From: CAZPWQ01 sp964590495
Lineage (GTDB): Bacteria > Bacteroidota > Rhodothermia > Balneolales > Balneolaceae
Direction of reading: 5' to 3'
DNA: 10,467 nt
Assembly: GCA_964590495.1 (NCBI GenBank)
Contig: CAZPWQ010000121.1
Span: forward strand, 1-10,467
Under the pieces are notes generated by a model. That model did not search any database, was not told where the DNA came from, and saw nothing but the letters and a program-made list of their open reading frames with translations. The position numbers and the translations under genes are program-made. The first letter of the stretch is position 1; every line of letters starts with the position of its first letter. Positions 1 through 5,680 of the stretch are shown piece after piece.

Positions 1-35
1 TCCCGCAAATAATGCAACACCATTACCACTGAATT

Positions 36-66
36 AACATACGAGGCACTAAGTGTCTCGTATGTT
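36..66. repeat. Long near-perfect palindrome
   Basis: A 15-bp inverted repeat surrounds a single central base at 51. The left arm begins AACATACGAGG and the right arm ends CTCGTATGTT. All pairs are Watson-Crick except one G-T wobble (45 with 57). The core CACTAAGTG resembles the CACTAAG repeats elsewhere in the window. There is no T-tract on either side, so it is not a standard intrinsic terminator. It could be a dispersed palindromic repeat, a recombination site or a protein-binding site; the sequence does not decide between these. Confidence 0.75.
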
Positions 67-122
67 CTATGGAAGCTTTATGAGCAATAATGATTTGTTG
101 GCCCAGAATAACTTGAGCCGGC

Positions 123-146
123 AAAAATCCCCCTTAGCAAAGGGGG
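123..146 (-). terminator. Possible minus-strand intrinsic terminator
   Basis: Read on the minus strand, a 7-bp stem (CCCCCTT with AAGGGGG, four-base loop) is followed by ATTTTT at 128-123. This is the shape of a rho-independent terminator. It lies about 190 bases beyond the stop of the minus-strand GH31 gene and could end that transcript. It is also one arm of the repeat pair, so terminator activity may be incidental. Confidence 0.4.
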
Positions 147-279
147 AACTAAAGGGGGTTGTTGGACCATCTTTGTCTAAGAAATGGAACGTGAAATCCA
201 ACTATACCTTCATAGTTACAAATATTGTTGTCGTAAGTTAAGCCTTACCGGAGGAACAACCCCCGCGGCTAAAGCCGCA

Positions 280-304
280 CCCCCTTTGTTAAGGGGGATT
301 TTTT
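280..304 (+). terminator. Possible plus-strand intrinsic terminator
   Basis: The stem CCCCCTTtgttAAGGGGG (280-297) is followed by ATTTTTT (298-304) on the plus strand. This is terminator-like for any transcript entering from the left edge. No plus-strand gene is visible upstream in the window, so the served gene, if any, would lie outside. Confidence 0.35.
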
Positions 305-320
305 GGTAAGCCTTTTCACC

Positions 321-342
321 CAGTGTTCTTAGTGGTTATTCC
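321..342 (-). repeat. CACTAAG-type repeat copy overlapping the GH31 stop
   Basis: On the minus strand this reads GGAATAACCACTAAG followed by AACACTG. The first 15 bases are identical to plus-strand 2892-2906, so the two copies are inverted relative to each other and bracket the GH31 gene. The TAA stop of that gene (338-336) lies inside the repeat. The copy at 2892 has one extra unit (ACATTAAG). Confidence 0.75.
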
Positions 343-2843
343 TCAATAGTGATCATTTCAAAATCTGGATCGACTTCTGCGCTGTAAACCGGCTGTGCGG
401 TGTCGTTATCGACGGTAAAATCAAGTTCCTGACCATCGGCGGTGATGTTTGCCGGCTCGAACGGAAGTCCGGTGATATGAAGAACAATCTTATAATATAG
501 CGGCTTAAAGTCGCCTTCCCGGTCGGCGGTGATCGATACGCTGCCGGAACCGGGACGGAGAGTAAATTGGGTCTCCAGGTATTTGCCGTTGCGGTATTCT
601 TCGCCTTCTTCGGCATCTTCATAGAGGATGCTGACGGTTTCATCTTCGCTGTAGTAAACGTTCAGCTCCAGGAAGTCGGGGTTGCGTTCCCGTGTATACT
701 GCATCACTTCCCGAAGCGGGAGCACGGCGCCTTCTTTTATGAAGAAAGGTATCCGGTCAATCGGGGCATCAATAGTGTGATGTTTCTTTCCCTCGAATAC
801 GTTATTCGTATGGAAATCGTACCAGCGGCCTTTCGGGAAATAGGTCTTGACTTTTCTTTTCTTCTTTTCAAGGACCGGCGACACGAGGACATGGTCACCG
901 AACATAAACTGGTCGTTCGAGGCAACGGCTTTTTTATCGTGCTGGTCGTAGTAGCTGAGGGGACGGATTACCGGCGTCCCGTTCGTCACATATTGCCGGA
1001 AAGCGGTGTAAAGGTAATTCAGTAACCGGTAGCGCAACTCGATGGCATTCCGGTTGAGTTCGGTATATTTCTCGCCGAACGACCACGGTTCCTGGTCGGC
1101 TGTTTCGATCGACTTTTTGGCTTCGACTTCTTCTTTTTTAACGGCCGCCGCACCATCCACATTATAGCCCATGGTGTGGTTGCGGAACAGGGGATGGAAG
1201 ATCGAAAGCTGGATCCAGCGGGTAAACAGCTCGCCGGTCGGCTGATCGACAAAGCCACCCACGTCGGATCCCACAAACGAGTATCCCGAAATACTCAAGC
1301 GCTGGCACTGTTCGTTGGCCAGCTTCAGGTGATCCCAGCTGGAGATATTGTCGCCGGTCCAGAGGGCGGCATAACGTTGTCCGCCGGCAAAGTTGGCGCG
1401 GGTAAGCAGAAAAGGGCGCTTATTGTGATTATGATGCTTTATCCCCTCGAGGGAGGCCCGGGCCATCTGCATGCCGTAGATGTTGTGTGCTTTCTTATGG
1501 CTGCAGGGGTGTCCGTCAAAATCGTGCCGGATATCGTCGGGAAATGTTTTGCTTTCTACCTCGAAGACTGCGGGTTCATTCATGTCATTCCAGATGCCGC
1601 TGACTTTTTTGTCGGCTATATGATCTTCATACAGATTCGCCCACCATGTGCGTACTTCGGGATTGGTGAAGTCGGGAAAGGCACACCGTGCGGGCCAGAC
1701 GGGCGCGATGACCATCTCTCCGTCGGGACGGCTGCAAAAGTACCCTTTTTTACGACCCTCGTCATAGACAAAATAGTCGCGCGACACTTTGATGCCGGGA
1801 TCTATCATGACAATGGTTTCAAAACCCTGTTTTTTAAGGTCGTCGATCATGGTGGTTGGATCGGGAAAGTGATCTTTGTTCCAGGTGAAGACGCGGTACT
1901 CGTCCATATAATCGATATCGAGATATAGCGCATCGCAGGGGATCTTCATCTCCCGGAACTTGTCGGCCACAGCCCGCACACGCGATTCGGGGTAATAGCT
2001 CCACCGGCACTGGTGATAACCGAAGGCCCACATCGGAGGCATCTCCGGCGTACCGGTAAGTTTGGTGTACCGTTCGGAGACCGTGGTAAGATCAGGACCG
2101 TAGATAAAGTAGTAGTTCATCGTACCGCCTTCAGCCGTAAAGCTGCTGATGTTGTTGGACTTCCGGTCGAAGCTAAACCGCGTGCGGTAGGTGTTGTCCA
2201 GAAAGATGCCGTAAGCCTGCTCGTCTTTCAGGGCCAGGTAGAAGGGGATGCTCCGGTACAGCGGGTCGTCGCCGCGCTCGTAGGCGTAGGCATCGGTGTT
2301 CCAGTTTTCAAAAGCGCGTCCCCGCAGGTTCTGGTCGTGTGCTTTGTCACCGAGTCCGAAGAACTTCATATCTTCGGGAGCCTGCTTTGTTACCTTGATC
2401 TCTGAAATTCCTTTCATCAGGCTGTCGCGGCGATAAAAGCCGTCTTCGTCTTTGCAGAGGGCATTCCCCTTGCTGTCATAGAAATGGACCAGTGTCTTGT
2501 CCTTGGTTATCCGGCAGGTAACGGCAGAAGTCGATATCTCAAAATATTTGTCTTCGTCGCTGAATGCATAGTCGACTTTCTGCACCTTGAACTCCGGATC
2601 GACGGCATAGGAAAAGTCCGTTCGTATGTCGCCTTCCATATAATAGGAAAGCCGGATGATCTCAGGAGTGACGATCGTCATCTGAAGTTCTATCTCATTT
2701 CCTGTAAAAAAGGTGATCTTTTGTCCATCTTCTTCAAATGACTCAACAGCTCCCGGCCGGTGCCGGTATACTACGTCAGGATATCGTTTGTTGTCACTTT
2801 CTTCCCCGTTAATGCTTTGCTCTTTAGTATCTTTTTTTGCCAT
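336..2843 (-). CDS. GH31 alpha-glucosidase family protein, cytoplasmic
   Basis: This 835-residue protein is a glycoside hydrolase family 31 enzyme, most likely an alpha-glucosidase that releases glucose from the non-reducing ends of alpha-glucosides. The N-terminal third (about 25-265) resembles the beta-sandwich that precedes the barrel. The barrel covers roughly 270-620. The catalytic nucleophile is Asp420 in GIWNDMNEP and the acid/base is Asp498 in WTGDN. Further family signatures are DALYLDIDYMD (304-314), IDPGIK (347-352) and HPLFRNHT (550-557). Beta-sandwich domains fill the C-terminus. No signal peptide is seen, so it should act in the cytosol. An insert rich in Lys and Glu (about 564-585) lies between FRNHT and DQEPWSFGE. 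The start sits about 40 bases from a possible TATTTTTG promoter element. The stop lies in a dispersed repeat. Substrate could instead be an alpha-xyloside or another alpha-linked sugar; subfamily is not resolved. Confidence 0.93.
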   Translation of the reverse strand: MAKKDTKEQSINGEESDNKRYPDVVYRHRPGAVESFEEDGQKITFFTGNEIELQMTIVTPEIIRLSYYMEGDIRTDFSYAVDPEFKVQKVDYAFSDEDKYFEISTSAVTCRITKDKTLVHFYDSKGNALCKDEDGFYRRDSLMKGISEIKVTKQAPEDMKFFGLGDKAHDQNLRGRAFENWNTDAYAYERGDDPLYRSIPFYLALKDEQAYGIFLDNTYRTRFSFDRKSNNISSFTAEGGTMNYYFIYGPDLTTVSERYTKLTGTPEMPPMWAFGYHQCRWSYYPESRVRAVADKFREMKIPCDALYLDIDYMDEYRVFTWNKDHFPDPTTMIDDLKKQGFETIVMIDPGIKVSRDYFVYDEGRKKGYFCSRPDGEMVIAPVWPARCAFPDFTNPEVRTWWANLYEDHIADKKVSGIWNDMNEPAVFEVESKTFPDDIRHDFDGHPCSHKKAHNIYGMQMARASLEGIKHHNHNKRPFLLTRANFAGGQRYAALWTGDNISSWDHLKLANEQCQRLSISGYSFVGSDVGGFVDQPTGELFTRWIQLSIFHPLFRNHTMGYNVDGAAAVKKEEVEAKKSIETADQEPWSFGEKYTELNRNAIELRYRLLNYLYTAFRQYVTNGTPVIRPLSYYDQHDKKAVASNDQFMFGDHVLVSPVLEKKKRKVKTYFPKGRWYDFHTNNVFEGKKHHTIDAPIDRIPFFIKEGAVLPLREVMQYTRERNPDFLELNVYYSEDETVSILYEDAEEGEEYRNGKYLETQFTLRPGSGSVSITADREGDFKPLYYKIVLHITGLPFEPANITADGQELDFTVDNDTAQPVYSAEVDPDFEMITIEE

Positions 2844-2882
2844 ATAATGCGTAACCTAAAACTTTTTGTGAGTGCGAAAATA

Positions 2883-2890
2883 CAAAAATA
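2883..2890 (-). promoter_or_regulatory. Candidate Bacteroidota-type -7 element for the GH31 gene
   Basis: The minus strand reads TATTTTTG, an exact fit to the TAnnTTTG -7 element described for Bacteroidota primary sigma factors. It is 40 bases upstream of the GH31 start codon. No clear TTG -33 element is seen at the expected distance, where the CACTAAG-type repeat lies. The same 12-mer TATTTTTGTATT occurs upstream of the NlpC/P60 gene. Confidence 0.35.
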
Positions 2891-2891
2891 T

Positions 2892-2925
2892 GGAATAACC
2901 ACTAAGACATTAAGAACACTTAGTG
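2892..2925 (+). repeat. CACTAAG-type tandem repeat, promoter-side copy
   Basis: Units of about 8-9 bases built on TAAG recur: CCACTAAGACATTAAG, then GAACACTTAGTG. The outer CACTAAG and CTTAGTG are themselves inverted. The 15-mer GGAATAACCACTAAG (2892-2906) matches the inverted copy at 328-342. Related copies sit at 5530-5557 and 5647-5667. In this 133-base gap between era and the GH31 gene I see nothing else except the candidate promoter element. Confidence 0.75.
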
Positions 2926-2976
2926 ATTTTAGTTGTATTCCAGCGACGGACAATTGACAACGTCTTACGTCTTGCC

Positions 2977-3861
2977 CTAATACCCGAAATGTCGAACTTG
3001 TCCCGGGTTTTCGCGCCATTTGTCACGTACTTTCACATGGAGATCGAGGAAAACCTTTTTATCGACAAAACTTTCTATTGCTTCACGTGCCTGTTTGCCC
3101 AGTTCTTTAATTGCCTTGCCGCCTTTGCCGATCAGGATCCCTTTTTGTGATTCCCGGTTTACAATTATTTCAGCATTGATATAATCAAGATCATCCCGTT
3201 CATCATATTGTATCACATCAACCGTCGAAGAGTAGGGAATTTCCTGGTGATAAAGCAGGAATAGTTTTTCACGGACAAGCTCTGCAACAAAAAACCGGAC
3301 CGGCTGCTCGGCAAGCATGTCTTTGGGATAAAAGGGAGGGCCGGGTTTTATGTTGTCCTTGATGGTGTCCATCAGGTTTTGGAGACCCTGTCGGTTCAGA
3401 GCAGAAACAAAAAGAGTATCGAAGAAATCGTACTTCTCCTGGATTTGACTGGCTATTTCCCTTGTTTCTTCATTGGAAACCTTATCTATTTTGTTGATTA
3501 CCAGCATAATTTTTTTCCGCATTGAAGAAAACATCTTGAATATGCGTCCCGGCACCTGCGGGTCGGTTACATCCACGATCAGCAGAATGATATCGGCATC
3601 GGTTCGTGCGCGGTCTACGGATTTCATCATTGCTTTTTGCAACTCATAACGCGGATCGATGACACCGGGCGTATCAAGGAAGATGATCTGCATGTTCTCT
3701 TCAGAGTAGATACCCAGGATCTGGTGGCGGGTCGTCTGCGGCTTATGTGTGGTGATCGAAATCTTACTTCCCAGCAGCCGATTCATCAGCGTCGATTTCC
3801 CGGCGTTGGGTTTACCAAGAATGGCTACGTAGCCTGATTTGTGGTCTTTGGTATGTTCCAT
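2977..3861 (-). CDS. era: GTPase Era, 30S ribosome assembly factor
   Basis: The 294-residue product has normal length for Era, the GTPase that binds near the 3' end of 16S rRNA during maturation of the small ribosomal subunit. The GTPase domain shows G1 GKPNAGKS (16-23), the switch region PQTTRHQILGI (41-51), G3 DTPG (63-66), G4 NKID (123-126) and G5 SAL (153-155). The C-terminal KH RNA-binding domain carries GKGGKAIKELG (245-255). The order GTPase then a single KH domain separates Era from Der, which has two GTPase domains. It lies downstream of pdxJ on the same strand across a repeat-filled 149-base gap, so co-transcription is possible but not shown. The start at MEHTKDHKSGYVAILG fits family N-termini. 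Confidence 0.97.
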   Translation of the reverse strand: MEHTKDHKSGYVAILGKPNAGKSTLMNRLLGSKISITTHKPQTTRHQILGIYSEENMQIIFLDTPGVIDPRYELQKAMMKSVDRARTDADIILLIVDVTDPQVPGRIFKMFSSMRKKIMLVINKIDKVSNEETREIASQIQEKYDFFDTLFVSALNRQGLQNLMDTIKDNIKPGPPFYPKDMLAEQPVRFFVAELVREKLFLLYHQEIPYSSTVDVIQYDERDDLDYINAEIIVNRESQKGILIGKGGKAIKELGKQAREAIESFVDKKVFLDLHVKVRDKWRENPGQVRHFGY

Positions 3862-3874
3862 TTTATAAAAAATT

Positions 3875-4029
3875 AAATCCTAAATCCGAACGGACAAATT
3901 CGAAGCACGAATGTTCAAAATTCAAAACATTTTAGGCTTTATGCACTAAACAGCTCGAACAGTTCTATATGGTTTATATCCTGTTTAACAGCAACCGTTT
4001 CGGATTTTGGTCATTCGGATTTCGGATTT
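3875..4029. repeat. AAATCCGAA-type inverted repeat between pdxJ and era
   Basis: The left arm is AAATCCTAAATCCGAA (3875-3890). The right arm, read on the minus strand from 4029 to 4014, is AAATCCGAAATCCGAA. They match at 15 of 16 positions, with weaker similarity for about ten more bases inward. The intervening DNA is AT-rich, with smaller palindromes AATGTT/AACATT (3910-3931) and CTGTTtAACAG (3981-3991). The right arm overlaps the 3' end of pdxJ and provides its stop. The pattern resembles dispersed intergenic palindromes seen in many bacterial genomes; that resemblance is from memory, not a search. Confidence 0.7.
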
Positions 4030-4748
4030 TTTTCAGTCATAATTTCTAAAAATGCTTTAACCGTACTCTCCAATCCCCTAAACAACGAAGTCGAAACCAA
4101 TGCATGTCCGATACTTATATCGTTTAAATAGGGGACGGTTTCAACCAGGGGTTTCAGGTTATCCAGATTCAAGCCATGGCCGGCGTTAACTTTCATGCCG
4201 AGATTGTGGGCCAGTACAGCTCCTTCTTTCAGCCTGTTTAACTCCTGTTTTCGCGCTTTTTCGGTAGCAGCATTCGCATACGTTCCTGTATGCAATTCGA
4301 CAGCATCGCTGCCTAATTCATGTGCAAGTTCAATATCCTCGGTTACCGGATCGATAAACAAACTTACTTCAATGTCTGTTTCCCTTATTTTCGGAAAAAC
4401 ACGCTGTTGGAAATCGTCGAATACGGTGCTCATTTTCAAACCTCCTTCAGTGGTAAGTTCTTCACGGCTTTCAGGTACAAGTGTAACCAGGTGGGGATCA
4501 ACATCGATACATATTTTAAGCATTTCGTCGGTAGCGGCCATTTCAAAATCAAGTGTGCCTGTAACCGCTTCCTTGAGTTTAAAAACATCTATCATTCTGA
4601 TGTGGCGCCGGTCCTTACGGAGATGAAAAACAATGCCCGAAGCACCGGCTTTTTCACTTACACGGGCAGCTTCTGTGGGATCGGGGTATCCTTCACCCCG
4701 TGCATTCCGGAGGGTGGCTACATGGTCAACATTCACCAGGAGTTGCAT
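4011..4748 (-). CDS. pdxJ: Pyridoxine 5'-phosphate synthase
   Basis: PdxJ condenses 1-deoxy-D-xylulose 5-phosphate with 3-amino-2-oxopropyl phosphate to make pyridoxine 5'-phosphate, the last ring-forming step of the DXP-dependent vitamin B6 pathway. The 245-residue protein is a full-length single TIM barrel. It starts with the typical MQLLVNVDHVATLRNARG. Active-site regions are visible: HLRKDRRHI with His42, LDFEMAAT with Glu69, and VNAGHGLN with His191. GTYANA (155-160) and ISIGHALV (211-218) also fit the family. The last codons (NPKSE, stop) lie inside the AAATCCGAA-type repeat, so the natural C-terminus was probably replaced or shortened slightly when the repeat arrived. The barrel itself looks complete. 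The partner gene pdxA is not in the window. Confidence 0.97.
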   Translation of the reverse strand: MQLLVNVDHVATLRNARGEGYPDPTEAARVSEKAGASGIVFHLRKDRRHIRMIDVFKLKEAVTGTLDFEMAATDEMLKICIDVDPHLVTLVPESREELTTEGGLKMSTVFDDFQQRVFPKIRETDIEVSLFIDPVTEDIELAHELGSDAVELHTGTYANAATEKARKQELNRLKEGAVLAHNLGMKVNAGHGLNLDNLKPLVETVPYLNDISIGHALVSTSLFRGLESTVKAFLEIMTEKNPKSE

Positions 4749-4875
4749 AATATTATATGGTACTTAATTTATGTGTTGTGATTAAACCTTTAAATATAGA
4801 TCATTTAGAGGAGAGTTTAATCCCGTATTTCTTACAATAAAAGAGGAATAAACTTTCTAGTGTGGTGTCAATCGT

Positions 4876-4890
4876 AAACCTGACAGGTTT
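4876..4890. repeat. Short palindrome AAACCTGACAGGTTT
   Basis: A 6-bp stem (AAACCT/AGGTTT) encloses GAC in the divergent gap between pdxJ and the NlpC/P60 gene. This motif resembles a short palindrome often seen in intergenic DNA of Bacteroidota. It sits 25 bases upstream of the TATTTTTG candidate promoter element, so it could also be an operator. The 250-base gap holds no gene. Confidence 0.5.
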
Positions 4891-4907
4891 TACCCGACAT
4901 TTTATCG

Positions 4908-4936
4908 TTGACAGTATTTTTGTATTACGCGATTAC
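4908..4936 (+). promoter_or_regulatory. Candidate promoter region of the NlpC/P60 gene
   Basis: Two alternative readings overlap. TTGACA (4908-4913) matches a sigma70-type -35 box, but 17 bases later only a poor -10 (GATTAC) is found. Alternatively TATTTTTG (4915-4922) is an exact TAnnTTTG Bacteroidota -7 element, about 76 bases before the start codon, with no obvious -33 TTG. The 12-mer TATTTTTGTATT here is identical to the one upstream of the GH31 gene. Confidence 0.35.
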
Positions 4937-4998
4937 ACCTTAACCTCTAACGAGACTCTCGGTGAGAAATCCGGGTCTGCATATTATTCTACCGGATT

Positions 4999-5520
4999 AT
5001 GTGTTATAGACAATTTTTTTCCCTGTTTATTACCTGCTTGTTATTCAGCAGCTGTGGTGTAGTACCCAGAACACCACAAGGCGGGGGGAACTCTGCCGGT
5101 TCCGGGGTATCCGAAACATCGCCGCCTCCTGCAATGAGTGTTTCCGGAATGGAGTCCGCAAAAGCCTCTCTTATGCAGGCCTATCGCGACTGGAAAGGTA
5201 CTCCGTATCTGCTGGGCGGGGCTTCGAAAAGCGGTGTTGACTGTTCCCGGTTTGTCAATCGTATCTTTGACAACTATTTCGGGATTGACCTTCCTAAGAA
5301 TACGCGCTCTCAGCTGAATGCCGGTTCGGGTGTGCGAAGATTATCGTTGAGAACCGGAGATCTGGTCTTTTTCAGGACGGGACGCCGTACTCTTCATGTC
5401 GGCATTATGGTTAATGAAGGTGAATTTTTGCATGCCTCGACATCCAGCGGAGTGATGATCAGTGAACTCGAAAGCAGCTACTGGGCCAATCGATACCTGG
5501 CCGCAAGGCGGGTTATGTAA
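4999..5520 (+). CDS. NlpC/P60 cell-wall peptidase, predicted lipoprotein
   Basis: This 173-residue protein is a cysteine peptidase of the NlpC/P60 family, which cleaves peptide cross-links or stem peptides of peptidoglycan, as MepS (Spr) does in Escherichia coli. The N-terminus has a short hydrophobic stretch ending in LLFSSC, so Cys19 is the likely lipidated residue; Phe at -3 makes the lipobox imperfect. A Gly/Pro/Ser-rich linker (about 20-50) follows. The catalytic domain (about 55-170) has Cys82 in GVDCSRFV, His133 in LHVGIMV and His145 in FLHAST, plus WKGTPYLLGG (65-74) and TGDLVFF (119-125). The usual Gly after Cys-Ser is Arg here. It stands alone on the plus strand, divergent from pdxJ and convergent with the receptor gene. 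The start at 4999 is chosen because it gives a complete lipoprotein signal. Confidence 0.9.
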   Translation: MCYRQFFSLFITCLLFSSCGVVPRTPQGGGNSAGSGVSETSPPPAMSVSGMESAKASLMQAYRDWKGTPYLLGGASKSGVDCSRFVNRIFDNYFGIDLPKNTRSQLNAGSGVRRLSLRTGDLVFFRTGRRTLHVGIMVNEGEFLHASTSSGVMISELESSYWANRYLAARRVM

Positions 5521-5529
5521 TTTCTATTC

Positions 5530-5667
5530 ACCACTAAGGCATTAAGGACACTAAGAAAGGTAACAGCTTTGAGGGAGCTCTGCTCCCGATGATGAGTCTG
5601 GTTACGAGAGCGGAGCTCCCTTATAGCTTATTATTCTTTCTTTTCGCTTCTTAGTGTCTTAGTGGTA
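5530..5667. repeat. Nested palindrome between convergent genes
   Basis: The outer arms are CACTAAG-type repeats: ACCACTAAGGCATTAAGG onward (5530-5557), and at 5646-5667 an inverted copy reading ACCACTAAGACACTAAGA on the minus strand. The inner arms, 5565-5588 and 5605-5628, are 24-base inverted repeats centred on GGGAGCTC, pairing at 20 positions plus two G-T wobbles. The left inner arm also folds on itself (GGGAGctctGCTCCC). The stretch after the inner stem is T-rich on the plus strand (5629-5644), so it could act as a terminator for the NlpC/P60 gene. Two repeat families appear to be stacked, one inside the other. Confidence 0.75.
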
Positions 5668-5680
5668 TTCTCTTTGAATT

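Larger units (their letters stand above)
123..304. repeat. Inverted pair of C5/G5 hairpin repeats, MITE-like
   Basis: Two related modules face each other. The left module (123-164) contains the hairpin CCCCCTTagcaAAGGGGG and continues to GGGGGTTGTTG. The right module (255-304) carries AACAACCCCC, then a small hairpin GCGGCTaaAGCCGC (265-278), then CCCCCTTtgttAAGGGGG followed by ATTTTTT. The outer arms match as inverted copies with few differences, and about 90 bases of unrelated sequence lie between. No transposase or coding sequence is present inside. A small non-autonomous element or two opposed copies of one dispersed repeat would both fit. An 8-base direct repeat TAAGCCTT (239-246 and 307-314) brackets the right module and could be a target duplication, though this may be chance. 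The rest of the gene-free stretch 1-335 shows only a weak hairpin, AACTAT/ATAGTT (200-217). Confidence 0.7.

Noticed and set aside
53..241. A 62-residue open reading frame on the plus strand near the left edge
   Set aside because: It needs a GTG start inside the 36-66 palindrome and runs through the C5/G5 hairpin repeat; the translation has no recognisable domain.
1176..1928. A 250-residue open frame on the plus strand inside the GH31 gene
   Set aside because: It is antisense to the conserved catalytic region of a clear GH31 gene, and its product resembles nothing I know; long antisense frames are common by codon bias.
2892..2925. CACTAAG tandem units as a possible CRISPR array
   Set aside because: Units are only 8-9 bases with no spacers, and copies are scattered; this is a short tandem repeat, not CRISPR.
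4195..4781. Overlapping plus-strand frames of 143 and 153 residues across pdxJ
   Set aside because: Both are shadows of the well-supported pdxJ gene and have no family motifs.
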